Counted from the first letter of the stretch, positions 52,920 to 62,005 are shown. The stretch: 64,000 bases of DNA from an uncultured Clostridium sp. (GCA_902493795.1 CABUQZ010000001.1:1-64000); one strand, 5' to 3'. The notes: generated from the sequence alone by a model not told the origin. Numbers and translations: made by a program.

Positions 52920-52923
52920 ATTA

Positions 52924-53397
52924 TTATTTTAAATTAAACTTTTCTTTTAAAAGTCTAATAACCTCCTGTAACACAAGATTTTTATTATCTTCTCTTTTAT
53001 CATAAATTACTTTAATATGTGATTTTAAATAACTATTATTATCTCTATCATAAATTGATATAAACACTTCATCATCATTACCATAATCGTTATTTTGATC
53101 ACTTCTTAAAAGTTTTCCTGTTATACCAATTCCATAATTTGAATCTGCAAACTTCGAAATATTAAAGCTCATTTCATCAGCTACTTCTTGTGAATAAACA
53201 GTGTACTTATCTATTACTTTTTCGTCTACTCCCATTTTTACTTTAAAATGATTTGCATAAGTAACACTAGAATACTCAAGAACATAAGATGCACCCGGAA
53301 TATTTGTTATAGCGTTTACAATATACCCACCAGTACAAGATTCCATTGTAGCAATTTTCTTATTATTATTTTTTAAATATTCAACAATTTCTTTCAT
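52924..53397 (-). CDS. pncC: CinA C-terminal-type nicotinamide-nucleotide amidase (PncC-like)
   Basis: A 157-aa stand-alone CinA C-terminal domain. The active-site motif ATMESCTGGYIVNAI (catalytic Ser) is conserved, followed by GIGITGK. PncC deamidates NMN to nicotinic acid mononucleotide, returning the NMN made by DNA ligase or other reactions to the NAD pathway. The usual GPxGG after TG is diverged, so the activity is likely but not certain. It lies between prs and nrtR in the NAD operon, 1 nt from prs and 4 nt from nrtR. Confidence 0.8.
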   Translation of the reverse strand: MKEIVEYLKNNNKKIATMESCTGGYIVNAITNIPGASYVLEYSSVTYANHFKVKMGVDEKVIDKYTVYSQEVADEMSFNISKFADSNYGIGITGKLLRSDQNNDYGNDDEVFISIYDRDNNSYLKSHIKVIYDKREDNKNLVLQEVIRLLKEKFNLK

Positions 53398-53398
53398 A

Positions 53399-54469
53399 TT
53401 ATTTTCTTCCTAACAACTCTAAAATTTTATCATTACTATGAACAATTTTTTTAAGTGATTTTCCTTCATGAATGTAATCTATTATTTCTGCTATTCTTCT
53501 TGAACAATTTACAACGTGTAACCATTTATATTTTTGATATTCTTTAGGAATATACGTTAAATTAGTTGTATAAAGTTTATCAAACACTTTATTCTTTTTA
53601 GCTTCTTTAAATATATCTATTCCACCAGTAAATAATGAAAATGTTGTAATAAAGAATATTTTCTTTGCTCCTTTTTCTCTTAACTTTTCTCCAACTTCAA
53701 TAATAGAGGCACCACTTGCTATCATATCATCTACAACAATTACATTTTTATCTTTAACATCTGCTCCCATATAAGCATGTTCTACTATCGGATTTTTACC
53801 ATTAACCACTTTCGTTAAATCACGTCTTTTATAAAACATGCCAACATCACTAAGAAGCATATCAGCATAATATCTTGCTCTTTCCATAGCACCCATATCA
53901 GGACTAATTACAAGTAAGTTATCTATTACTCCTTCTTCTTGAATTAACTCTTCAAGTATTATATTTGTTGGATAAAAATTTTCAAAAGGTAAATTTGGTA
54001 CTGCATTAGCAACCTTTTTTTCATGACAATCAAAAGTTATAATATGATTAACATTAAGTCTTTTTAATTCTTGTAAGGCAAGCGCACAGTCAAGTGACTC
54101 TTTTCCTTTTCTTCTATCTTGTCTTGATTGATATAAAAGTGGCATTATTACAGTGATTCTTCTAGCATATCCAGATAAAGCACTAATTGCTCTTTTTATA
54201 TCTTGAAAGTGTTCATCAGGTCCCATAGGAACTTTCATATCATGCATTTCGTAAGTGACACCATAATTTCCAACATCACTTAATATAAATACATCTTTAT
54301 CTCTAGTTGTCTCATTTATTATTACTTTTCCTTCACCATTATTGAATCTTACAGCATCTAAATCCATGATATGTGACTTATCACTTCTATTCATTTTCTT
54401 AAGGTATTCATCAACCTCTTGTCCTATTTCCTTAATATTATCCATAACTATAAGCTTTAGATCATCCAT
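53399..54469 (-). CDS. Ribose-phosphate pyrophosphokinase (PRPP synthetase), divergent
   Basis: A 356-aa Prs-family enzyme that makes PRPP from ribose 5-phosphate and ATP. The PRPP-binding loop is VIVVDDMIASGASI (residues about 240-253) and the catalytic loop YQSRQDRRKG is conserved. It is longer than housekeeping Prs (about 315 aa), with a distinct N-terminus and a C-terminal extension after NCSRRIAEIIDYIHEGKS. Within this operon it would supply PRPP for PncB, the preceding salvage step. It is probably a dedicated paralogue; the housekeeping prs would lie elsewhere. Confidence 0.85.
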   Translation of the reverse strand: MDDLKLIVMDNIKEIGQEVDEYLKKMNRSDKSHIMDLDAVRFNNGEGKVIINETTRDKDVFILSDVGNYGVTYEMHDMKVPMGPDEHFQDIKRAISALSGYARRITVIMPLLYQSRQDRRKGKESLDCALALQELKRLNVNHIITFDCHEKKVANAVPNLPFENFYPTNIILEELIQEEGVIDNLLVISPDMGAMERARYYADMLLSDVGMFYKRRDLTKVVNGKNPIVEHAYMGADVKDKNVIVVDDMIASGASIIEVGEKLREKGAKKIFFITTFSLFTGGIDIFKEAKKNKVFDKLYTTNLTYIPKEYQKYKWLHVVNCSRRIAEIIDYIHEGKSLKKIVHSNDKILELLGRK

Positions 54470-54487
54470 TTCATACCTCCATTATCT

Positions 54488-55030
54488 TTACTTACTTATT
54501 ATTTCTTCAACAATTTTATTTAAAACTTGGTCTCTATCATAAGTTGTATCATAGTATTTAATTCCAAGTTTTTTACATTCTTTTTCTACTTGTCTAGAAT
54601 AATCTATATCTAATTCAATTAGTCTCAATAACTCTTCGTCACTTTTTTTATTTGTCCAAAAGTTATTATCATCTTTTTCTCTAATTGTTTTCAAAATTTC
54701 TGAAGGTAACGCTTTACTATATCCTAAAAAGATAACTTCTGTATCACTTGTATCAATCATACTAATATCTTTAGGAAATACAAATGGAGTATCAAACAAA
54801 TACTTTTCTTTTCCAAAATTTGTATCTGTCTTATTATCTAAAATAATACGATTAATTATTTTACATACTATAGGAGATACATCTTCCCATTTATCATATT
54901 TAACTCCATACGCTTCGCATATTCCTCTTTTAACAGAGTCCATCTTATAATGAGTAAACCCATATTTATTTAACATCAATGATAAAGTTGTTTTACCACT
55001 TCTTGCTGCACCAGCAATTATTATGTGCAT
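54488..55030 (-). CDS. P-loop kinase-like protein in the NAD operon
   Basis: A 180-aa P-loop protein from the ATG at 55030 (GGTGG upstream). Walker A is GAARSGKTTLS (residues about 6-16). The rest resembles small nucleoside/nucleotide kinases: HYKMDSVKRGI near residue 30, LFDTPFVFP near residue 83 and a helical C-terminus. The substrate is unknown. The nadD and prs genes beside it suggest a kinase in pyridine-nucleotide or ribose metabolism, for example on nicotinamide or nicotinic acid riboside, but nothing in the sequence proves that. Confidence 0.6.
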   Translation of the reverse strand: MHIIIAGAARSGKTTLSLMLNKYGFTHYKMDSVKRGICEAYGVKYDKWEDVSPIVCKIINRIILDNKTDTNFGKEKYLFDTPFVFPKDISMIDTSDTEVIFLGYSKALPSEILKTIREKDDNNFWTNKKSDEELLRLIELDIDYSRQVEKECKKLGIKYYDTTYDRDQVLNKIVEEIISK

Positions 55031-55043
55031 AAATACCACCAAC

Positions 55044-55598
55044 CTAATTATTATACAATTTATTTTCTATGATATAGTTGTAAACTTCTAAAGGTATATA
55101 ATTTATATCAAGCTTATTTCTTAATTCAGTTGAACTAATATCTACGAAAGGATAATCTTTAATAATTACAAAATTTTCTTTATTTTCAAATTTATCAACA
55201 TATTTTTTTATATCCAAATTATCTCTATTAAAAACAATTACTTTATTATTAGAAACAATTTGATCTACTTTCATCCATTTATCAAAAGAGACAATGTTAT
55301 CAGCACCAATCATTAAATATAAATCATCATTTGGATGTTCTTTTTTTATAGCTTCTAACACTTGATAAGTATAATCATATTTATTATTAACGTTATCTAC
55401 AGTTAGATAATCTCTTTTAATCAGTTTTAACATTTCTACTCTTTTATTTATATCTGTCAAAGATTTTTTATCCCAATAATTCTTAGTAGGCAAAATAACT
55501 ATCTTATCTAAATAATTATTATCTATTAAATAATCCATAACTTTTATATGTCCAGTATGTATTGGGTCAAAAGATCCTACATAAACACCAAGTCTCAT
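55044..55598 (-). CDS. nadD: Nicotinate-nucleotide adenylyltransferase
   Basis: Converts nicotinic acid mononucleotide and ATP to deamido-NAD. It is 184 aa from the ATG at 55598 (AGGTGA, 5 nt upstream). The nucleotidyltransferase motif is GVYVGSFDPIHTGHIKV, with the distal ISSTELR as the second ATP-binding motif and MIGADNIVSFDKW in the middle. It follows nadE and precedes the P-loop gene. In many Bacillota nadD is followed by yqeK; here it is not. Confidence 0.95.
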   Translation of the reverse strand: MRLGVYVGSFDPIHTGHIKVMDYLIDNNYLDKIVILPTKNYWDKKSLTDINKRVEMLKLIKRDYLTVDNVNNKYDYTYQVLEAIKKEHPNDDLYLMIGADNIVSFDKWMKVDQIVSNNKVIVFNRDNLDIKKYVDKFENKENFVIIKDYPFVDISSTELRNKLDINYIPLEVYNYIIENKLYNN

Positions 55599-55634
55599 TT
55601 TAATCACCTACCAATAAATAATATTATAACAAAT

Positions 55635-56393
55635 TTATTTAGTTTGGCGATAGGTTGGAATAACAAATTTATGTTGATTGTTATTATGTAGTCTTTCTAT
55701 CTTTTCTCTTACTTCAACAGGTAATTGTTCTTTATCTTCTAAATATGTTGCAATATCTTTATATTTTACTCCCAACTTATCTTCATCACTTAAGTTTGAT
55801 AATCCATCACTTGGAGTTCTATAAAGCACTTCTTTAGGTACTTTTAAGTATTCTCCTACTGCAATTACTTCGTCAACTGTTAAATCTGCAAGGGCTGAAA
55901 TATCATGAACTGAATCCCCACCTTTAGTGAAATAACCTACATAAAGTTCACTCTTATTACTTGTTCCACCAACTAAATAAGTTTTACCTTTTATACTAGA
56001 ATATAAAGCTGCTAAATAATATAATGTACTCATTCTTAATCTAGGTTTTAAATTAATATCACTATTTTTTAAGTTTTCTTCTGTAAACTCACCTAATTTA
56101 TCGATTTCTTTTTTAAATGTATTAAAAGTTGGTGTTAAATCTACATTAATTAATTCAAATCCATAGTAATCTGCTACTACTTTAGCAAGATCTTTATCTT
56201 TAGGTTTTGACTCACAAGGCATTGTTACACCAAGAACATTTTCACTTCCAAGAGCTTTAGTAAATAAAGCAGCAACAACACCAGAGTCTTTTCCACCACT
56301 TATTCCTAAGACAACTCCCCCTAAATTATTTTTTTTGTAATAGTCTCTAATAAACTCGATTATTTCATTTGTAACTTTTTTAGCATCAAACAT
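55635..56393 (-). CDS. nadE: NH3-dependent NAD synthetase
   Basis: Amidates deamido-NAD to NAD with ammonia and ATP, the final step of the pathway. It is 252 aa, with no glutaminase domain. The PP-loop is GISGGKDSGVVAAL, with YLVGGTSNKSELYVGYFTKGGDS later. The ATG at 56393 is used because the last codons of pncB (GGAGGTAAATAA) supply its ribosome binding site: pncB and nadE are tightly coupled. Confidence 0.96.
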   Translation of the reverse strand: MFDAKKVTNEIIEFIRDYYKKNNLGGVVLGISGGKDSGVVAALFTKALGSENVLGVTMPCESKPKDKDLAKVVADYYGFELINVDLTPTFNTFKKEIDKLGEFTEENLKNSDINLKPRLRMSTLYYLAALYSSIKGKTYLVGGTSNKSELYVGYFTKGGDSVHDISALADLTVDEVIAVGEYLKVPKEVLYRTPSDGLSNLSDEDKLGVKYKDIATYLEDKEQLPVEVREKIERLHNNNQHKFVIPTYRQTK

Positions 56394-56394
56394 A

Positions 56395-57861
56395 TTATTT
56401 ACCTCCATAAATATGACGTTTTACATTATTAATAACTTCTTGTTTTGAATCAATATATTCTTTTGTACCACTAACTCTATATTCGTGTGGATTTAGCTCT
56501 CTTCTAACTTCTGGATATAACTTATTCATTTCTTGTTCGCAATAAGCTTTCTTTTCAAGTAATGTTGGCTCATCATAAACAAGCTCTCCATCTTTAAAGA
56601 TATATTGTTGAAGTTCTTTTAATTTAAATCCATCGATAACACTGCTTTTTAACATATCTTGTGGACTAATAATTAATAAATTACTTGTATCGATATGTTT
56701 TCCTTCTTCAGTCATAACATCTGCTAAAGCATAACCTGTTTTTTCATCAAATGCTCTATATAATCTTTTATAAAAAGGATTTATTGTTTTTATTGTATCA
56801 TTACTTAATTTAATTTTTGGAACCCATTTACCATTTTGTTTAATTGCTACTTCTTTGTAAACACATCCCATTCTTCCATTAGGTTTAGAAATATTATCAC
56901 CAACTCCTAAACTATCAAATTTTGCTCCTTGTCTAACAAGCGCTTCGATAACTTCTGCAGTAAGTCCATTACTTAAACAAATCTTTGCATTTGGGTATCC
57001 TGCTTCATCTAACATTTTTCTTGCTTCACAAGATAAGTAAGCTAAGTCACCAGAATCTATTCTAATTCCAATATGATCAGTAGGAAGTCCAATTTCTTTC
57101 ATATAGTCAAAAGTTTTAATTGCGTTTGGTACACCACTTCTTAAAGTATCATAAGTATCTACAAGCAAAGTTGCATTATTTGGAAACTTCTTAACAAACG
57201 CTTTAAATGAATCTAGCTCAGTATCAAAAGATTCTACAAAACTGTGAGCCATAGTTCCTAATGGTTTTAATCCTAAAGCTTTAGCAACAAGTGTATTACT
57301 AGTACCAGCACAACCTGCCATTACTCCATATATTGAAGAATCAATTGCAGCTTCAGGTCCATCAGCACGTCTTGCTCCAAACTCCATAACAGGAACATTT
57401 TTAGGTACTGCTTCAATTATTCTTCTTGCTCCAGTCGCATGTTCCATAGAACCATTAACAAGTGTTAATAAAGCAGTTTCTATAACTTGAGCTTCTACTA
57501 GTGGAGCTCTTACAGTAACAATAGGTTCATTAGGAAATACTGGTGTCCCATCTGGTACTGCTTTTAAGTCACCATGGAATTTGAAGTTTCTTAGTTTTTC
57601 AACAAACTCTTCTCCTAATCCTTGTTCTTTCAAAAATTCTAAATCTTCTTCTGAAAAATGTAGATTCTTAATGTATTCAATTATCTTATCAACTCCTGCC
57701 ATAACAGCATATCCACCATCATTAGGAACTTTTCTAAAAAATACATCAAATACAACTTCTTCAGTATCTTTACTAGCAGAATTATATCCATCACTCATTG
57801 TTAATTCATACCAGTCTGTTAGCATTGTATAATTTCTAGGTAATCTTTCAAATTTTTTCAT
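56395..57861 (-). CDS. pncB: Nicotinate phosphoribosyltransferase
   Basis: Condenses nicotinic acid with PRPP to nicotinic acid mononucleotide (Preiss-Handler pathway). It is 488 aa from the ATG at 57861, whose ribosome binding site GGAGGAAG lies in the last codons of pncA. N-terminal TDWYELTMSDGY, the central FGARRADGPEAAIDSS and LVDTYDTLRSG, and the PRPP-site SGDLAYLS are all conserved; the catalytic histidine is in GTMAHSFVESF. It depends on PRPP, which a Prs paralogue in the same operon can make. Confidence 0.97.
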   Translation of the reverse strand: MKKFERLPRNYTMLTDWYELTMSDGYNSASKDTEEVVFDVFFRKVPNDGGYAVMAGVDKIIEYIKNLHFSEEDLEFLKEQGLGEEFVEKLRNFKFHGDLKAVPDGTPVFPNEPIVTVRAPLVEAQVIETALLTLVNGSMEHATGARRIIEAVPKNVPVMEFGARRADGPEAAIDSSIYGVMAGCAGTSNTLVAKALGLKPLGTMAHSFVESFDTELDSFKAFVKKFPNNATLLVDTYDTLRSGVPNAIKTFDYMKEIGLPTDHIGIRIDSGDLAYLSCEARKMLDEAGYPNAKICLSNGLTAEVIEALVRQGAKFDSLGVGDNISKPNGRMGCVYKEVAIKQNGKWVPKIKLSNDTIKTINPFYKRLYRAFDEKTGYALADVMTEEGKHIDTSNLLIISPQDMLKSSVIDGFKLKELQQYIFKDGELVYDEPTLLEKKAYCEQEMNKLYPEVRRELNPHEYRVSGTKEYIDSKQEVINNVKRHIYGGK

Positions 57862-57862
57862 T

Positions 57863-58459
57863 TTATCTTCCTCCATATTTTTTTACTAATTTAATTCCAC
57901 CTGCATTCATAAACTCAAATGCCATATTATTCCATTTATCTCTTGGGTGTGTTGGTGCATCAAAAGTTTCTACTGCGTTTTCTGGAACAACTATTTCTAT
58001 ATCCATATTATGTTCATCAAAATAATTTCTTAATGGTATTGCAAGATTAATAACACATATATCTGTACAACATCCAGTAATAACAATTCTCTTTAAGTTC
58101 TTCATTTTCTTAATGTTTTCTAAGAATCCTTTTGAAAACATTGCACTTGTTGAATTCTTCTCTTGAACTAAAGCCATATTTTCATATTTTTTTAATTCTG
58201 AAACAACTTCTGATTCACTTGTATCTCTACGACTATGTATAGGATATCTTTTAAACTCAAGGCAACCCTCATTATGTACATCTTTAATAAACATTGTTCC
58301 TTTGTTTTCATCTTCACTAAATTCTTGAGCCAAAGATTGAATTTCTGGAACGATATGCATAATATATGGATCTGCCATTGCTCCTTCTTTAGTAAAACCA
58401 TTAATCATATCAACTACAATCAATAACTCTTTAATTTCTTCTAAATTTTTCTTATTCAT
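57863..58459 (-). CDS. pncA: Nicotinamidase-type cysteine hydrolase
   Basis: Isochorismatase-fold hydrolase of 198 aa that converts nicotinamide to nicotinic acid. Catalytic residues visible: Asp in LIVVDMINGFTKEG, Lys in VQEKNSTSAM and the nucleophile in TGCCTDICV. The ATG at 58459 is preferred because GGGAG lies 10 nt upstream; an ATG at 58468 is only 1 nt from it. It is the first gene of the NAD salvage operon, about 45 nt after the predicted transcription start and downstream of the palindromic operator. Confidence 0.9.
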   Translation of the reverse strand: MNKKNLEEIKELLIVVDMINGFTKEGAMADPYIMHIVPEIQSLAQEFSEDENKGTMFIKDVHNEGCLEFKRYPIHSRRDTSESEVVSELKKYENMALVQEKNSTSAMFSKGFLENIKKMKNLKRIVITGCCTDICVINLAIPLRNYFDEHNMDIEIVVPENAVETFDAPTHPRDKWNNMAFEFMNAGGIKLVKKYGGR

Positions 58460-58486
58460 AACACTCATACTCCCTTCTTTTTAACA

Positions 58487-58503
58487 AAGTGTTAATAACA
58501 CTT
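58487..58503. promoter_or_regulatory. 17-bp perfect palindrome, candidate NrtR operator
   Basis: AAGTGTTA (58487-58494), one central A, TAACACTT (58496-58503): both 8-bp arms are exact. It covers roughly +1 to +18 of the pncA promoter, the right place for a repressor to block initiation or clearance. The regulator at the end of the operon, NrtR, is the obvious candidate; binding is inferred. Confidence 0.7.
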
Positions 58504-58511
58504 ACGAGACC

Positions 58512-58540
58512 ATTCTATAACAATAAACATCATTTGTCAA
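58512..58540 (-). promoter_or_regulatory. NAD salvage operon promoter
   Basis: On the minus strand a perfect TTGACA (58535-58540), 17 bp, TAGAAT (58512-58517). It reads into the palindrome and pncA. Confidence 0.88.
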
Positions 58541-58569
58541 TATCTTTTTAACAAAATATTAAAAAGAGC

Positions 58570-59244
58570 TTATTTTCGCACATTAATAAAGTGCATGAAT
58601 AAACTCTTTGACTCTTCATCTTCTAATGTTTCTGGATGCCACTGAACTCCAATTACAAACTTTTTATCTTTCATTTCAATTGCTTCAATGTAATTATCAT
58701 CGCTAAATGCCACCGAATCAAAATAAGGATTTGGCAAGGCATGATAGTTATGCCTACTATTAACCACTAATCTACTAGATTTAACTATCGAAAACAATTT
58801 ACTTTTTTCATCTATAGACACATAATGAGCATGTTTATCAGCTGTATTATGTATTATCGAACTAGTATTTTTTTCATTCCATACTTTTTCCTTCTTATAG
58901 TTAGATAATACCTGCATACCTAAACAAATACCTAATGTTGGAATATCATTTTCTATTACGTACTCAGCAATAAATCTATCAAATTTATTAATTTTATTAC
59001 CACCCGGAAGAACTATTCCATCACACAAGTTAATTTGACTAATCAGCATTTCTTTTTCGTCTATTGAAAGTTCTTCTTGATCATTATACTTAACTTCCAA
59101 ATAATTTATATTTTGAGGAGGCATTATCATTATTGGAATTCCACCACACTCTATTATTTTTTTTCTATACCCCTCATTCACACTTGTTCTAACAACCCCA
59201 TCTAATTCTATAACTCTTGCAACAACACCTATCATCGGTTTCAT
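58570..59244 (-). CDS. Class I glutamine amidotransferase-like hydrolase (PuuD-type, peptidase C26)
   Basis: A 224-aa single-domain enzyme from the ATG at 59244 (GGGTGA, 4 nt upstream). The nucleophile elbow is GICLGMQ (Cys near residue 106), and the catalytic His-Glu pair is in VQWHPE. It starts KPMIGVVAR as in gamma-glutamyl hydrolases of the PuuD/YvdE type, which cleave gamma-glutamyl bonds. The substrate is not known. It lies alone between the ychF terminator and the NAD operon promoter. A hairpin (58544-58566) without Ts follows the gene. Confidence 0.85.
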   Translation of the reverse strand: MKPMIGVVARVIELDGVVRTSVNEGYRKKIIECGGIPIMIMPPQNINYLEVKYNDQEELSIDEKEMLISQINLCDGIVLPGGNKINKFDRFIAEYVIENDIPTLGICLGMQVLSNYKKEKVWNEKNTSSIIHNTADKHAHYVSIDEKSKLFSIVKSSRLVVNSRHNYHALPNPYFDSVAFSDDNYIEAIEMKDKKFVIGVQWHPETLEDEESKSLFMHFINVRK

Positions 59245-59263
59245 ACTATCACCCAAATTTATT

Positions 59264-59294
59264 ATAAAATAAAAGAGGTTAAAAATAAACCTCT
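59264..59294 (-). terminator. ychF terminator
   Basis: AGAGGTT (59274-59280) pairs with AACCTCT (59288-59294), loop of 7, followed on the minus strand by TTTATTTTAT. It ends the parA-parB-DUF951-abgT-ychF run. Confidence 0.85.
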
Positions 59295-60390
59295 AAACAT
59301 TAAATCTAAAATAACAAATATCTCCATCTTGCATTAAATAATCTTTTCCTTCAAGACGAGTTTTACCAGCTTCCTTTACCTTTAATTCACTACCATATTG
59401 ATCTAAATCTTCATAAGACATTATTTCAGCTTTGATAAATCCTTTTTCAAAATCAGTATGTATTATTCCAGCACACTCTTTAGCATTCATTCCTTTTTTG
59501 AATGTCCAAGCCCTTACTTCATCAGGTCCACCTGTGAAATATGTTGCAAGTCCTAACAAATCATATGTAGCTTTTACTAATTGATCAAGACCACTTTCTT
59601 TTATCCCTACAGAAAGAAGCATCTCTTTTTTATCTTCATCAGATAAATCACTTAAATCAGCTTCCATCTTAGCGCATGCTTTAACAACTTTTGAATTTTC
59701 TTTTTCAGCATATTCTTTTACGCTTTTAACATATTGGTTATCTTCAGTTAATTCACTTTCTTTAACATTTGCTAAATAAATAATTGGTTTCATTGTAAGT
59801 AAATTAAATGATTTTAAAAATGGTAATTCATCTTTAGTAAACTCTACTCTTCTAAGTGCTACACCTTTTTCAAGATTTTCTTTAACTTTCTTTAATACAT
59901 TTAATTCTTCTAAAGCTTCTTTATCTCTATTTGTTTCAGCTTTCTTTTTTATTTTATCTATTCTTGAATTAATTATTTCTAAGTCAGATAAAGATAACTC
60001 AAGGTTAATAACTTCTATATCGCTTACTGGATCTATTTTACTTTCAACATGGATTATATTGTTATCATCAAAGCATCTAACTACTTCAACTATTGCATCA
60101 ACTTCTCTTATATGTGATAAGAATTTATTTCCTAATCCTTCACCCTCTGATGCTCCTTTTACAAGTCCTGCAATATCAGTAAACTCATAAGCTGTTGGTA
60201 TTGTCCTAGCCGGATTATAAATTTCTGTTAATCTATCTAGCCTATCATCTTTTACTACAACAACTCCAACATTAGGTTCTATTGTAGCAAAAGGATAATT
60301 TGCTGCTAAAATATTTTGTTTTGTAATTGCATTAAATAGTGTTGACTTTCCAACATTAGGAAGTCCAACAATTCCTGCTTTTAATCCCAT
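59293..60390 (-). CDS. ychF: Ribosome-binding ATPase YchF
   Basis: OBG-like P-loop protein that binds the ribosome and prefers ATP over GTP. It is 365 aa. G1 is GLPNVGKSTLFN, switch II DIAGLVKGASEGEGLGN, the coiled-coil insertion lies at about residues 128-200, and a C-terminal TGS domain begins near TFKKGMNAKECAGIIHTDFEKGFI. The G4 motif is diverged (LANVKE), as is normal for YchF. It is the last gene of its unit. Confidence 0.97.
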   Translation of the reverse strand: MGLKAGIVGLPNVGKSTLFNAITKQNILAANYPFATIEPNVGVVVVKDDRLDRLTEIYNPARTIPTAYEFTDIAGLVKGASEGEGLGNKFLSHIREVDAIVEVVRCFDDNNIIHVESKIDPVSDIEVINLELSLSDLEIINSRIDKIKKKAETNRDKEALEELNVLKKVKENLEKGVALRRVEFTKDELPFLKSFNLLTMKPIIYLANVKESELTEDNQYVKSVKEYAEKENSKVVKACAKMEADLSDLSDEDKKEMLLSVGIKESGLDQLVKATYDLLGLATYFTGGPDEVRAWTFKKGMNAKECAGIIHTDFEKGFIKAEIMSYEDLDQYGSELKVKEAGKTRLEGKDYLMQDGDICYFRFNV

Positions 60391-60402
60391 TTAAACCACT
60401 CC

Positions 60403-61998
60403 TTATAACATTGGTGAAACATCTGGACCAATAGGTATTCCAATAACATAAGTTAAAATTACTATTAATAACCAAGCAATACTTATTATAAAACAATAAG
60501 GTGATATATAAGATAATGCTTTCTTTATTGATATTGGTTCTTTCTCAGTATTATACACATTAAGATATCCTAAGTAAATAACAAAATAAGCCAAAAGTGG
60601 AGTAATACCCTTAGTCATTGAATCTCCAACTCTAAATAAGAATTGAGCAAACTGAGGAGAAACATTATTTTGCATTAAAAGTGGAACAGCTACTGGAGAC
60701 AACAATGTCCATTTTGCTGTTGGTGTAGTAATAAATAGACTTGATAATGCAATTAGTAAAACAACAGCTATTATTAAAGGAAGTCCACTAAATGGAATAT
60801 CTTTAATAATATTTGATATAATTGCAACAATAAGTGTTCCAATATTTGTTTTTTTGAAGATAGCAATAAACTGAGCTGCAAAGAAAATCATTACTACAAG
60901 ATACCCAACATCTTTTAAGTAAAGTGATGATTTCTCAACTATTTCTTTATCACTTTTAATTGTTTTAGCACCTATTCCATATGCTATTCCTATAACTAAA
61001 AATAACATTGAAATTAAATATGTAAATCCATCCTGGAAATAAGCATTTTCACCAAATAATTGATAAATATATGCTTCTTCATTCATATCAAGAAGAAGAC
61101 CACTACCAGGAAGACCAGGTATCAACATATATACAAAGGCAAGAATAAATACTATAAGTGCAATTAATGCATATCTTAATCCTCTTTTTTCTCTTATTTC
61201 TTGCTCTAATTTCTTTTGTTGTTCTTCTTCAACATCTTCTATTAAAATCTCTTTTGTCTCGTCACTTGCCTCAGCAACAGATAAACGATATCTTCCAATT
61301 CTTTTTGCAACAATTGATTCTATTATATAGGTTCCAACAATAGATAATACAACTGATGAAATAATAATTATAAATAAATTACTTAGTAAACTTACATGAA
61401 AAGTTGGATCAACTATACGAGCAGCCTTTTCAGTGTAATTAACCAAATTCATTTCCATACTTCCTGCAAATATAGTAGCTCCATATCCAAAGGCAACACC
61501 ACAAAAGCTTGCTGTTATTCCTAATAATGGATTTCTTCTATTTGCAAGAAATATCAAAGCAGAAAGTGGTATTAAAATAACATAACCAACTTCATTTATT
61601 ATACTAGAGATAGTTGCTATAAATATAATGAAAAATGTTAATGTTTTATTATTAATTTTTAAAGTTACTCTTTTTATAAAAGTATCAATAAGTCCACTAG
61701 CATGTGCAACAGATAAGCCAATTAGACCTATCAGTAAAGTACTAAGTGGAGCAAAAGATATAAAATTCTTTGCAGCATTACTTATTAAAAACTTAAAGCC
61801 TTCAAAATTAAACAGTCCATCAACGGATACAACCACATTTTCTAGTGTACCAGACGAACTTATTCTTGAATATGTACTTTGAACGTCAAAGAAAGATAAT
61901 ATTGAGCTAACTAGCATAACTAAAAAAGTTAGTACTATAAACGTGGTAATTGGATGCAATGTGATCTTTTTTAAACGAAACTTTTTCTTACTTTTCAT
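60403..61998 (-). CDS. AbgT-family transporter
   Basis: A 531-aa membrane carrier with about 11-13 hydrophobic segments. The family pattern LIGLIGLSVAHASGLID, GITASFCGVAFGYGA and the C-terminal LFRVGDSMTKGITPLLAYFVI identify the AbgT group. AbgT imports p-aminobenzoyl-glutamate, a folate breakdown product; others (MtrF) have been linked to sulphonamide export. A charged cytoplasmic loop (about residues 235-275, EEEQQKKLEQ) divides the two halves. It is inserted between the DUF951 gene and ychF, which are adjacent in many relatives. Confidence 0.88.
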   Translation of the reverse strand: MKSKKKFRLKKITLHPITTFIVLTFLVMLVSSILSFFDVQSTYSRISSSGTLENVVVSVDGLFNFEGFKFLISNAAKNFISFAPLSTLLIGLIGLSVAHASGLIDTFIKRVTLKINNKTLTFFIIFIATISSIINEVGYVILIPLSALIFLANRRNPLLGITASFCGVAFGYGATIFAGSMEMNLVNYTEKAARIVDPTFHVSLLSNLFIIIISSVVLSIVGTYIIESIVAKRIGRYRLSVAEASDETKEILIEDVEEEQQKKLEQEIREKRGLRYALIALIVFILAFVYMLIPGLPGSGLLLDMNEEAYIYQLFGENAYFQDGFTYLISMLFLVIGIAYGIGAKTIKSDKEIVEKSSLYLKDVGYLVVMIFFAAQFIAIFKKTNIGTLIVAIISNIIKDIPFSGLPLIIAVVLLIALSSLFITTPTAKWTLLSPVAVPLLMQNNVSPQFAQFLFRVGDSMTKGITPLLAYFVIYLGYLNVYNTEKEPISIKKALSYISPYCFIISIAWLLIVILTYVIGIPIGPDVSPML

Positions 61999-62005
61999 AA
62001 AGCAC

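Noticed and set aside
58544..58566. Hairpin after the glutamine amidotransferase gene as a terminator
   Set aside because: CTTTTTAA/TTAAAAAG is AT-only, with no T tract after it; it could equally be chance in an AT-rich gap.
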